Assembly (NCBI GenBank): GCA_041913905.1
Contig: JAYSEK010000012.1
Span: 66,798 to 130,797 of the forward strand
DNA length: 64,000 nucleotides
Source: Roseateles_B sp041913905
Lineage (GTDB): Bacteria; Pseudomonadota; Gammaproteobacteria; Burkholderiales; Burkholderiaceae_C
Direction of reading: 5' to 3'
The position numbers and the translations under genes were made by a program. How positions within the stretch are numbered: the stretch's first letter is position 1; each line of letters starts with the position of its first letter. Shown here one piece after another: positions 56,551 to 64,000 of this stretch. The notes under the pieces were generated by a model that was not told the DNA's origin, ran no database searches, and saw only the letters and a list, made by a program, of their open reading frames with translations.

Positions 56551-58071
56551 ATGCGATTGCGACTCGTGCACCAGCTGGCGCTGCTGACGGCACTGACCGT
56601 GCTGCTGGCGGTGGGCGCCATGGCCAGCCTGCAGGTCTGGAATCTACGCCGGGGGTTCAGCGACTACCTGCGGGTGCAGGACGGCCTGGTGCTGGACCGG
56701 CTGATGGTGGCGGCCGAGGCGGACCTGCATCGCCTGGCCGGCCTGCCGCCCCGCGAGTTGCGGGCCTATATGCACCAATGGCTGGCCAGCACGACCCCGC
56801 AGATGGAGGCCGAGCCGCCGCCGGAGGAGGCGCAGCGGCGCGAACCGCCGCCCGAGCTGTCGCCCCTGCCGGAAGTCGATGCCCCGCCTGGCCTGTCGCG
56901 CCGCCCTCGGCCCCAGCCGGCCATGCCAGGGGCGCCACGGCCGCCGAGGCCTCCCCGCGACCCTGCACGGCTGGGTCAGCGCCTGGTCCTGCTGGACGCG
57001 CAGGGCCAATGGCTGGCCGGGCGTCCGGAGGCGCTGCGGCAGCCGGGTCAGCGCCGGGCGCTGAAACGCGACGGCGAGATCGCGGGCTACCTCTTCCTGG
57101 CCGATCGCAATGAGGTGCATGACGCCCTGGATGCGCAGTTCCTGCGTCGCCAGACCCTGGGCATCGCAGCGGTCGCCGGGCTGTGCCTGCTGGTGGCGCT
57201 GGTCCTGGCCTATCTGCTGGCGCAGCGCTGGCTGCGCCCACTGCAGCAGGCCCAGCGTGCCGCAGGGCGTCTGGCCCTCGGCGAGCTGGCCGTGCGGATG
57301 CCCGAGGACCGCGGCGACGAGATCGGCGCCTTGATGCGCGACCTCAACGCGATGGCGGTCTCGCTGCAGCAGCTGGAGGACGAGCGCCGGCGCTGGATCG
57401 CCCAGCTCTCGCATGAGCTGCGCACGCCCCTGGCCGTCCTGCGCGGCGAGCTGGAGGCCCTGGCGGATGGCGTGCGCCCGTGGAGCCCTGCTGCATTGGC
57501 TTCGCTGCAGGACGAAGTGCGGCGCCTGCATCGGCTGATCGAGGACTTCCACCTGCTGGCGGTGTCCGATCTGCGCCGCCTACCTTGCCAGTTTCATGTC
57601 CTTGATGTGGCCACCCTGCTGCACCAGGCGGCGCAGCGCATGGAGGAGCGCATGCGGGCCAAGGGCCTGCAACTGCAGCTGGACCTGGACGCCAGCCTCG
57701 GCACGGCCTGCTGGGATGGCGAACGCATCGCGCAGCTGCTGGGCAATCTGCTGGAGAACAGCCTGCGCTACACCGATGTGCCAGGCCGGGTCCTGCTGAG
57801 GGCCCGTCGGCGCGGCGATGCCGTCCAGATCGTCGTGGAGGACAGCGCCCCCGGCCTCCCGCCGGAACAGATGCGCCAGCTCTTCGAGCCCCTTTTTCGT
57901 GCCGAGGCCTCGCGCAGCCGTGCCAGCGGTGGCAGCGGCCTGGGCCTGAGCATTGCGCGGGCGCTGGCGCAAAGCCACGGAGGCAGCCTGCGTGCCGAAG
58001 CCTCCGCGCTGGGCGGCCTGGCTCAATGCCTGAGCCTGCCGCTGCAAGTCCCTGCAGGAGATGCCGCATGA
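56551..58071 (+). CDS. Transmembrane sensor histidine kinase (BaeS/CpxA-like)
   Basis: A 506-residue kinase. TM1 (QLALLTALTVLLAVGAMASL, about 8-27), a periplasmic region with a Pro-rich insert (about 85-140), TM2 (TLGIAAVAGLCLLVALVLAYLLA, about 205-227), and HAMP (LRPLQQAQRAAGRLALGELAVRMPEDRGDEIGALMRDLN). The HisKA motif is His288 in QLSHELRTPLAVLRGE. The ATPase has NLLENSLRYT, DSAPGLP and GGSGLGLSIARAL. Its downstream regulator begins inside its stop codon. A proline-rich Spy-like gene lies divergently, so envelope stress is the likely signal. Confidence 0.94.
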   Translation: MRLRLVHQLALLTALTVLLAVGAMASLQVWNLRRGFSDYLRVQDGLVLDRLMVAAEADLHRLAGLPPRELRAYMHQWLASTTPQMEAEPPPEEAQRREPPPELSPLPEVDAPPGLSRRPRPQPAMPGAPRPPRPPRDPARLGQRLVLLDAQGQWLAGRPEALRQPGQRRALKRDGEIAGYLFLADRNEVHDALDAQFLRRQTLGIAAVAGLCLLVALVLAYLLAQRWLRPLQQAQRAAGRLALGELAVRMPEDRGDEIGALMRDLNAMAVSLQQLEDERRRWIAQLSHELRTPLAVLRGELEALADGVRPWSPAALASLQDEVRRLHRLIEDFHLLAVSDLRRLPCQFHVLDVATLLHQAAQRMEERMRAKGLQLQLDLDASLGTACWDGERIAQLLGNLLENSLRYTDVPGRVLLRARRRGDAVQIVVEDSAPGLPPEQMRQLFEPLFRAEASRSRASGGSGLGLSIARALAQSHGGSLRAEASALGGLAQCLSLPLQVPAGDAA

Positions 58072-58769
58072 ACCCGAGCGCCCAACGCATCCTCATCGTC
58101 GAAGACGAGGCCAAGATTGCCGCGCTGTTGGCGGATTATCTGCATGCGGCGGGCTACGAGACACATATCCTCGGCGATGGCGCCGATGCACTCGCCACGC
58201 TGCGGCAATGCCCGCCGGCCCTGCTGGTGCTGGACCTGATGCTGCCGGGGCTGGACGGCCTCAGCCTGTGCCGAGAGCTGCGCCAGTTCTCGGCCCTGCC
58301 GGTGCTGATGATCAGCGCGCGTGTGGACGAGCTGGACCGGCTGCTGGGCTTGGAGCTGGGTGCCGATGACTATCTCTGCAAGCCTTTCAGCCCGCGCGAG
58401 GCCGTGGCCCGCGTCAAGGCCCTGCTGCGCCGGGCGCAAGGCCGCTTGCCGGGGCTGGCGGCTGGCGGACCGCAGCCGCTGGAGGGCGGTTACGCGGTGG
58501 ACGAAGCCGGCCAGCGGCTGTATTGGCAAGGCCAGCTCTTGCAACTGACGCCCTTGGAGTTCCGCCTGCTGCGCCTGCTGCTGCGGCAGCCTGGGCGCGT
58601 GTTCAGCCGGGCCCAGCTGCTGGAGCAGCTGCACGAGGACTTCCGCGACGTCAGCGACCGCGTCATCGACAGCCATGTGAAGAACATCCGCCGCAAGCTG
58701 GCCCAGCTGAGCCCGGCGCAGGATCCCGTCAGCGCGGTGTACGGCGTGGGCTACCGGCTGGACCTTTGA
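58068..58769 (+). CDS. OmpR/BaeR-like response regulator
   Basis: A 233-residue regulator. Receiver: ILIVEDE pocket, Asp56 in LLVLDLMLPG, Ser83 in MISAR, Lys105 in CKPFSP. DNA-binding domain: LTPLEFRLLRLLLRQPGRVFSRAQLLEQL...RVIDSHVKNIRRKL...VYGVGYRL (winged helix). ATG 58068 overlaps the kinase stop as ATGA. It probably activates the divergent Spy-like gene and its own operon. Confidence 0.94.
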   Translation: MNPSAQRILIVEDEAKIAALLADYLHAAGYETHILGDGADALATLRQCPPALLVLDLMLPGLDGLSLCRELRQFSALPVLMISARVDELDRLLGLELGADDYLCKPFSPREAVARVKALLRRAQGRLPGLAAGGPQPLEGGYAVDEAGQRLYWQGQLLQLTPLEFRLLRLLLRQPGRVFSRAQLLEQLHEDFRDVSDRVIDSHVKNIRRKLAQLSPAQDPVSAVYGVGYRLDL

Positions 58770-58902
58770 GCCCTGGGCTCCATGCGCCGCATGCGCCTCT
58801 TTGCGGCAAGGCAATAAGCGGTGTCGGGCTCTTGCATCGCAGGCTACCGCGGCGGGGTCGGCGGGTGTAAAAACGCAGTCCCACGGGATTCATCAGGAGC
58901 CG

Positions 58903-59205
58903 ATGATGAGCGAAATGAATCAAGGCCAGAAGGACCGCCTGATGGCGGATCTGCATGCGGTGGTGGCCGAGGCGGAGTCCCTGCTGCGCGCGACGGCGGA
59001 CCAGACCGGGGCCGGCGCGGCCGAGTTGCGGGCGAAGGTGCAGGCCTCGCTGGATCGAGCGCGCCGCGGCCTGCAGGAGTTGCAGGCGACGGCCGTGGAG
59101 AAGGCCAAGGCGGCTGACGCCTATGTGCACGAGAAGCCCTGGCAGGCCATCGGCGTGGCGGCCGGCGTCGGCTTGCTGCTGGGCATGCTGATCGCGCGTC
59201 GCTGA
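58903..59205 (+). CDS. ElaB/YqjD/DUF883-family ribosome-associated membrane protein
   Basis: A 100-residue protein. An amphipathic helical region (LMADLHAVVAEAESLLRATADQTGAGAAELRAKVQASLDRARRGLQELQA) is followed by one C-terminal membrane helix WQAIGVAAGVGLLLGMLIARR. This matches the DUF883 (YqjD/ElaB) family, inner-membrane proteins that can bind ribosomes in stationary phase. ATG 58903 (or 58906) follows CAGGAGCC. Its usual partners, YqjE- and YqjK-like genes, are found at 61954-62782, separated by a phosphodiesterase gene on the other strand. Confidence 0.88.
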   Translation: MMSEMNQGQKDRLMADLHAVVAEAESLLRATADQTGAGAAELRAKVQASLDRARRGLQELQATAVEKAKAADAYVHEKPWQAIGVAAGVGLLLGMLIARR

Positions 59206-59223
59206 GCCCTGAGCATCGAGCGC

Positions 59224-59268
59224 TGAGCAGGCCCTCACCACGGGGCTTGGCTCAGCGAGGCCTGCTCA
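59224..59268. repeat. 10-bp inverted repeat between convergent genes
   Basis: TGAGCAGGCC ... GGCCTGCTCA with a 25-nt loop, ending inside the stop codon of the phosphodiesterase gene. There is no T-run; it could be a weak bidirectional terminator. Confidence 0.45.
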
Positions 59269-61515
59269 ATGCGGCTTGCTCAGCCAGCGCTCGAGGTCTT
59301 CCGAAAGCATGGGCTTGGCGAACAGCCAGCCCTGGCCCTCGTGGCAGCCCAGGTCCAGCAGGTGCTTGCGCTGCTGTTCGGTCTCGATGCCTTCGGCGAT
59401 CACGCGCATGCCGAGTCCGCAGCCGAGGTTGACGACCATCTGCGCGATGGTGCTGCCGGCGCTGGAATGCTGGGCCTCGCGCACGAAGGCACGGTCGATC
59501 TTGAGCCGCTCCACCTGCAGCTGGCGCAGCTGGCTCAGCGAGGAGAAGCCGGTGCCGAAGTCGTCGATGGCCACCGAGGTGCCTGTCTCGCGGATGTCGG
59601 CCAGCACGCGCAGCACGGTGCTGATGTCTTCCATCGCCATGGATTCGGTGATCTCCAGCTCCAGGTTGCGGCCCTTGATGCCCGCATCCGCCATCGCGGC
59701 CTTCAGCGTGTCGATGAAGCAGGGGTGGCGGAACTGCGCCAGCGAGATGTTCACCGCGATCCGGAAATCGCGATGGCCCTGGTCGATCAGGCGGCGCACC
59801 TGATGGCAGGAGGTGCGCAGCACGAAGTCGCCGATGGTGATGATCAGGCCCGACTGCTCGGCCAGCGGGATGAACTGGTCCGGCGGCACGAACTGGCCCT
59901 CGGCGGTGCGCCAGCGCAGCAGGGCTTCGGCGGCAATGGGCTTGCCGCTGACCAGGTCCACCTGAGGCTGGTAGACGACGAACAGCCGGCGTTCTTCGAA
60001 GCTTGCGCGCAGACCCTTGAGCAGCTTGAAGCGCTCGCGGGCATCGGTCCCCATGGCCGATGAGAAGTACTGCGAAGAGCCGCGGTGCTGCTGCTTGGCC
60101 CGCTTGAGCGCGATCTGCGCGTCCAGCAGCAGTTCCGAGCCGATGGAGTCGGAGTCGGTCAGCCGCACCAGGCCGGAGGTGGCCGAGAGCTGCAGGCGCT
60201 CGCCGGCGACCAGGAAGGGCTCCACGAACATGGCATGGATGCGCTCGCTGTTGACCAGGTTCTCGGGACCCAGCAGGCCGAAGGCATCCGAGGAGATGCG
60301 GGCCATGGAGGTGTTGAATCCCAGCTGCTCGCTCATGCGCTGGACGACGGCCTGCAGGACCTGGTCGCCGAAGCGATGGCCGAAGGCATCGTTGATCTCG
60401 GCGAAGTCGTCCAGGTCGATGAGGGCCAGGGTCACGCCGTCGGGCGCCTTGAGGTTCTGCTCCAGCACCTCGATGAAGCGGGTGCGGTTGGGTAGGTGCA
60501 GCAGCTGGTCGTTGTAGGCGTAGTCCAGCAGCCGGCCGTAAAGCACGACGTTCTCGAAGCCCACGGCGATGTTGGAGCAGAAGGCCCGCAGCAACTGCTG
60601 GTCCAGCTCATCCAGCGGCCGGCCCACGTCGATCATCGCGGCCATGGAGCGGCCGTCGCTGAGGCCGAAGTAGAGGCAGGTGACGTCTTCGTACAGGTTG
60701 CGCTTCTCATGCAGGCAGCGCTCCAGCATGTCGCGCACGCGGCTGACCTTGACGGCGCTCAGCGGCGAATTGATCAGGCTGCTGTACTGGCCGGCCGCTC
60801 CGACGACGCGCGTGGATTGCGGTTCCTCCCCGCTCATGTGAGCGCAGACCAGCCCTTCGGGCAGGACGCCCAGCAGCGCGCACAGCTGGGTGACCACCCC
60901 CTCGGAGAAGCGGTTGATGCCATGCAGGCGGCTCAGCTCGGTGCTGGCTTCGACGATCATCTCCAGGCCCTTGCGATTGGCCTCCAGGGCGCGGATCTGG
61001 CGGTAGGAGCGGATGGCGGCCGTCAGTACCGTGTAGAGGCGCGTGCGCGTCAGCTCGGACTTGGTCTTGTAGTCGTTGATGTCGTAGGACTGGACGGTCT
61101 CGATCTCCGGGGCATAACCGGGCTGGCCGGTGCGCAGCACGATGCGCACGGCGCGCAGCTTGATCTCGTCGCGGATGTAGCGCACCAGCTGCAGGCCGGC
61201 GTCCTCGGATTCCATCACCACGTCCAGCAGCACCACGGCCAGGTCTGGCTCGCGGGAGAGGATGTCGCGCGCGGTGGACGCGGAATCAGCATGCAGGAAG
61301 CTCAGGGGCACGCCTTCGACGCGAAGCCCCTGCATGGCCAGCTCGGTGGCCTTGTGCACGTCGGCATCGTCGTCGACGATCAGGATGCGCCAGGGCGGAA
61401 GGTCCGTGCCGCCTTCGTGCTCCTCATGATGCTCGGGCCCGTCCAGAAACTCGAGCAGATCGTCATCGTCCTCGTGAGTGGTGGACGCGGGTGCCAGGCT
61501 GTGGTTCTCAGGCAT
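59266..61515 (-). CDS. Response-regulator-linked c-di-GMP phosphodiesterase (REC-DUF3369-GGDEF-EAL)
   Basis: A 749-residue protein. Acidic N-terminus (DDDDLLEFL), then a receiver with LAVVLLDVVMES (phospho-Asp), then DUF3369 (about 190-340), then a GGDEF domain in which the signature is SSDAF (degenerate, so unlikely to make c-di-GMP), then an EAL domain with AEALLRW, ELEITESMAME and DDFGTGFSSL, which are the catalytic and metal-binding blocks. It is therefore probably a phosphodiesterase tuned by phosphorylation. ATG 61515 is chosen over an in-frame ATG at 61602. It sits between the DUF883 gene and the YqjE-like gene. Confidence 0.93.
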   Translation of the reverse strand: MPENHSLAPASTTHEDDDDLLEFLDGPEHHEEHEGGTDLPPWRILIVDDDADVHKATELAMQGLRVEGVPLSFLHADSASTARDILSREPDLAVVLLDVVMESEDAGLQLVRYIRDEIKLRAVRIVLRTGQPGYAPEIETVQSYDINDYKTKSELTRTRLYTVLTAAIRSYRQIRALEANRKGLEMIVEASTELSRLHGINRFSEGVVTQLCALLGVLPEGLVCAHMSGEEPQSTRVVGAAGQYSSLINSPLSAVKVSRVRDMLERCLHEKRNLYEDVTCLYFGLSDGRSMAAMIDVGRPLDELDQQLLRAFCSNIAVGFENVVLYGRLLDYAYNDQLLHLPNRTRFIEVLEQNLKAPDGVTLALIDLDDFAEINDAFGHRFGDQVLQAVVQRMSEQLGFNTSMARISSDAFGLLGPENLVNSERIHAMFVEPFLVAGERLQLSATSGLVRLTDSDSIGSELLLDAQIALKRAKQQHRGSSQYFSSAMGTDARERFKLLKGLRASFEERRLFVVYQPQVDLVSGKPIAAEALLRWRTAEGQFVPPDQFIPLAEQSGLIITIGDFVLRTSCHQVRRLIDQGHRDFRIAVNISLAQFRHPCFIDTLKAAMADAGIKGRNLELEITESMAMEDISTVLRVLADIRETGTSVAIDDFGTGFSSLSQLRQLQVERLKIDRAFVREAQHSSAGSTIAQMVVNLGCGLGMRVIAEGIETEQQRKHLLDLGCHEGQGWLFAKPMLSEDLERWLSKPH

Positions 61516-61953
61516 GAAGCGGGTCCTGTGCGGCGGAAACGATGTCGCTGCGCTGTCAGCCCCGGGGCTTGGCAAGGGCGGGGCGGCCTGGTCGGGCAGC
61601 ATGCAGCGACGGCTGGGCTGAGCTTACACGCGAAGGTGGTGCTTCTGGCACTGGCTGCGCGTGGAGTTGTGCCGCAATCGGCGGCGGGAAGACGAGCCTC
61701 ATAGGCAGGACTATCTCGCAAAGCCTCGGGGCTGCAAAGTGCAAAGGCCCTGGGACTGGCCCCAGGGCCCGGCCCGCCTGGGGGGGGCTGCAGGGTTTGT
61801 CCGGTGGGGGCGCGGCGGCTTTTGCATCCTGCACGCCACAGGCGGCCGCGTGCGGGCTGGCCGCTGGAGGGCGGCGGCGCACAATGGGGAGGTCGCTCAT
61901 TCACAAGGAGGGGCGCCGCGAGCCGGACTTTCGATGCCGCAGCCCCGCCCATC
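61516..61953. promoter_or_regulatory. Divergent region between phosphodiesterase and YqjE-like genes
   Basis: No gene is supported. The region holds the two divergent promoters. A strong hairpin GGCCCTGGG-N6-CCCAGGGCC is at 61746-61769. An AAGGAGG Shine-Dalgarno-like sequence at about 61905 has no matching in-frame start nearby, so the start of the next gene is not certain. Confidence 0.45.
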
Positions 61954-62430
61954 ATGGCCCCCAATACAGCACCCGACACGGCTCCCAACATGGCGCAGGA
62001 CACGGCACAAGAAGCTGCACAGGAAGCCGCGCAAGGCGCCGCCAGGGACGCGCCGCCCGGCGGTCTGGAAACGCAGCTGCGCCGGACTCTGGACCGCTTG
62101 CTGGAGAGTCTGCAGCTGCGCCTGGCCTTGCTGGGCACGGAGTGGGAGGCCGAGAAGCTGCGCTTGTTTTCGGGCCTGGCCGGCCTGCTGCTGTGCCTGG
62201 TGCTGGGCGCCGTGGCCCTGGGCCTGCTGAGCCTGGCCCTGGTCTGGCTGCTGCCCGCGCCCTGGCAGTGGCTGACGGCCCTGGTCCTGGCGATGGTCTA
62301 TGGCCTGGGCGCCTGGGGTGCCTGGCGCTGGGCCCTGGCCCGGCTGTCCGCACCCAGCGGGCTGTTCGAGCAAAGCCTGGCCGAGCTCCAACGTGACCGG
62401 GCCTTGCTGCGTGGAGGCCCGGATGTTTGA
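61954..62430 (+). CDS. YqjE/phage-holin-family-like membrane protein
   Basis: About 158 residues. A hydrophilic Ala/Gln-rich N-terminus (DTAPNMAQDTAQEAAQEAA) is followed by LETQLRRTLDRLLESLQLRLALLGTEWEAEKLR, then two membrane helices (LFSGLAGLLLCLVLGAVALGLLSLAL and WLTALVLAMVYGLGAWGAW). This is the phage-holin-family/YqjE layout. The true start may lie upstream or at a later Met. The next gene begins 8 nt inside its end. Confidence 0.82.
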   Translation: MAPNTAPDTAPNMAQDTAQEAAQEAAQGAARDAPPGGLETQLRRTLDRLLESLQLRLALLGTEWEAEKLRLFSGLAGLLLCLVLGAVALGLLSLALVWLLPAPWQWLTALVLAMVYGLGAWGAWRWALARLSAPSGLFEQSLAELQRDRALLRGGPDV

Positions 62431-62782
62431 GGCGCGACGGCTGGCCCTCAGGCAGCGGCAGCTGGAACTGCGTCTGCGCCAGGCCGAGTTGCGCGGCGAG
62501 CTGGCCGCCGATGCGGCGCGGCTGCGGCCGTTCCTGGCCATGGGAGACCTCGGGCTGGGCGCCTGGCGACGCTGGCGCAGCTGGACGCAGGCGCCGCTGG
62601 GGCGGTGGACGTCGCTGGGGCTGGGCCTGCTGGTCGGCCTGGCGACGCGTTCGGCGCAGCGCGGCTGGCGTCGCTGGCTGCCTTGGCTGAAGCTGGCCCG
62701 TGGCGCCTATGGCCTGTGGCGGGCCTGGCCGCGAGCGATGGCGGCGTCGCCTGCGCAGTCCAGCGAACCCCGCAGGCGCTGA
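62423..62782 (+). CDS. YqjK-like small basic protein
   Basis: A 119-residue very Arg/Leu-rich protein. An N-terminal helix (RRLALRQRQLELRLRQAELRGEL) is followed by a hydrophobic segment (PLGRWTSLGLGLLVGLATRS) and a basic tail. The order after a YqjE-like gene suggests a YqjK-like role. It overlaps the previous gene by 8 nt; an in-frame GTG at 62411 is an alternative. Confidence 0.72.
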   Translation: MFEARRLALRQRQLELRLRQAELRGELAADAARLRPFLAMGDLGLGAWRRWRSWTQAPLGRWTSLGLGLLVGLATRSAQRGWRRWLPWLKLARGAYGLWRAWPRAMAASPAQSSEPRRR

Positions 62783-62789
62783 GACGCGC

Positions 62790-64000
62790 TCAGCGCGGCT
62801 TCTTGCCGGCAGTGCGGCCCGCCGCGGCAGGCGCGGGCCGTCCGCCCGACTTCACCCCGGCAGTGCGGCTCACGCCGGGCTTGGCGGCCCCGGTCACCCG
62901 TGGGGGCAGGCCGGTGTGCTGCGTCAGGATCTGGCCCTTGCGCGGCGCGGCGCCGCTCCGTTGCCCCGCGGCATGCGGCGAGGCCGCCTTGGCCAGGGGC
63001 TTGGCGACCGAGGTCTTGAGGCCCACCGGCGTGGAGTTCTTGCGGCGGGCGCTCTGGTAGCTGCCATCGGTCGCCGGCTGGAAGGTCGGGATCAGGTGGT
63101 GCTTGCCATTGCCGATGAGGTCGGCACGGCCCATTTCCTTGAGCGCCTCGCGCAGCAGCGGCCAGTTGTTGGGGTCGTGGTAGCGCAGGAAGGCCTTGTG
63201 CAGGCGGCGGCGGCGCTCGCCGCGCACGATGTCCACCGCCTCGCTGTCGCGCGTCACCTTCTTCAGCGGATTCTTGCTGGAGTGGTACATGGCCGTGGCC
63301 GTGGCCATGGGGCTGGGGTAGAAGGTCTGGACCTGGTCGGCCCGGAAGCCGTTGCGCTTGAGCCAGACGGCCAGGTTCATCATGTCCTCGTCCGAGGTGC
63401 CCGGATGGGCGGCGATGAAGTAGGGGATCAGGAACTGTTTCTTGCCTGCGGCCTCGCTGGCGGCTTCGAAAAGCTGCTTGAAGCGGTCGTAGGTGCCGAT
63501 GCCCGGTTTCATCATCTTGGACAGCGGCCCGGACTCGGTGTGCTCCGGCGCGATCTTGAGATAGCCGCCCACGTGGTGGGTGACCAGCTCCTGGATGTAC
63601 TCGGGACTCTGGATGGCCAGGTCGTAGCGCAGGCCGGAACCGATCAGGATCTTCTTGACGCCCGGCAGCGCGCGGGCCCGGCGGTACATCTTGATCAGAT
63701 GGCTGTGGTCCGTGTTCAGGTTCTGGCAGATGCCGGGGTAGACGCAGCTGGGCTTGCGGCAGGCGGCCTCGATCTCGGGCGACTTGCAGCCGATGCGGTA
63801 CATGTTCGCCGTGGGGCCGCCGAGGTCGGAGACGATGCCGGTGAAACCCTTGACCTTGTCGCGCATCTCCTCGATCTCGCGGATCACCGAGTCTTCCGAG
63901 CGGCTCTGGATGATGCGGCCCTCGTGCTCGGTGATCGAGCAGAACGTACAGCCGCCGAAGCAGCCGCGCATGATGTTCACGCTGAAGCGGATCATCTCCC
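62790..64000 (-). CDS. YgiQ-family radical SAM protein (5' truncated by window edge)
   Basis: About 403 residues of the C-terminal part are visible. The 4Fe-4S/SAM motif CFGGCTFCS is near the visible start, with SVNIMRGC before it. VSDLGGPTANMYRIGC, the metal-like GCKSPEIEAACRKPSCVYPGICQNLNTDHS, and GGYLKIAPEHTE are typical YgiQ blocks. A Lys/Pro/Ala-rich low-complexity tail (from about 330) follows the family core. The function is unknown, though it is an uncharacterised radical SAM enzyme conserved in bacteria. It is convergent with the YqjK-like gene (7 bp). Confidence 0.9.
   Translation of the reverse strand, partial: EMIRFSVNIMRGCFGGCTFCSITEHEGRIIQSRSEDSVIREIEEMRDKVKGFTGIVSDLGGPTANMYRIGCKSPEIEAACRKPSCVYPGICQNLNTDHSHLIKMYRRARALPGVKKILIGSGLRYDLAIQSPEYIQELVTHHVGGYLKIAPEHTESGPLSKMMKPGIGTYDRFKQLFEAASEAAGKKQFLIPYFIAAHPGTSDEDMMNLAVWLKRNGFRADQVQTFYPSPMATATAMYHSSKNPLKKVTRDSEAVDIVRGERRRRLHKAFLRYHDPNNWPLLREALKEMGRADLIGNGKHHLIPTFQPATDGSYQSARRKNSTPVGLKTSVAKPLAKAASPHAAGQRSGAAPRKGQILTQHTGLPPRVTGAAKPGVSRTAGVKSGGRPAPAAAGRTAGKKPR

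Overview
The window is GC-rich, densely packed bacterial chromosome. It reads as a betaproteobacterium of the order Burkholderiales, most likely of the Rubrivivax/Leptothrix/Roseateles type. That placement is my inference from four things: the gene order thiC-thiO-thiS-thiG-thiD/E, the bioAFDB order, a TetR-controlled leucine-degradation cluster, and short G+C-rich hairpin repeats. I see no rRNA, tRNA, CRISPR array, insertion sequence or prophage.

Layout. 1-12 kb: a truncated sigma-54-type response regulator with its kinase, an esterase, a lipoprotein with a zinc-protease motif, a prolyl-oligopeptidase-type peptidase, a single-domain response regulator, a DUF6445-like protein, a CAP-domain lipoprotein, an EamA transporter and an SGNH-type hydrolase. 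11.8-19 kb: a D-threonine-aldolase-like enzyme, then the thiamin operon thiC-thiO-thiS-thiG-thiDE behind a clear TPP riboswitch. 19-23 kb: a secreted TonB-C-domain protein, a LysR/azoreductase divergent pair with a visible operator, DoxX and pirin. 23-30 kb: an orphan PilB/GspE-like ATPase followed by a degenerate kinase/receiver protein, then copper homeostasis (copA-cueR and divergent copZ, each behind a 19-bp-spacer promoter). 30-35 kb: a TonB-dependent receptor, an outer-membrane channel-like protein and a chalcone-isomerase-like protein.

35-47.5 kb is the most unusual part. A leucine-degradation cluster (tetR<>liuB, liuC, liuD, HMG-CoA lyase) is interrupted by a vapBC-type toxin-antitoxin pair and by the complete bioAFDB biotin operon. 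Biotin is the cofactor carried by LiuD, so cofactor synthesis sits inside the cluster of an enzyme that uses it. Hairpin-rich repeat-like segments lie in this stretch. Two of them are translated in frame, inside bioA and liuD. Another separates a duplicated first 33 nt of liuD from the real gene.

47.6-64 kb: an orphan periplasmic binding protein, a VOC protein, a caspase/gingipain-like (clan CD) protein paired with an 81-residue partner, alanine dehydrogenase with its terminator, a GNAT-like protein, a di-haem peroxidase-like lipoprotein, a proline-rich Spy-like periplasmic protein divergent from a kinase/regulator pair, a DUF883/YqjE/YqjK-like membrane set split by a cyclic-di-GMP phosphodiesterase gene, and the 3' part of a YgiQ-type radical SAM gene running off the end.
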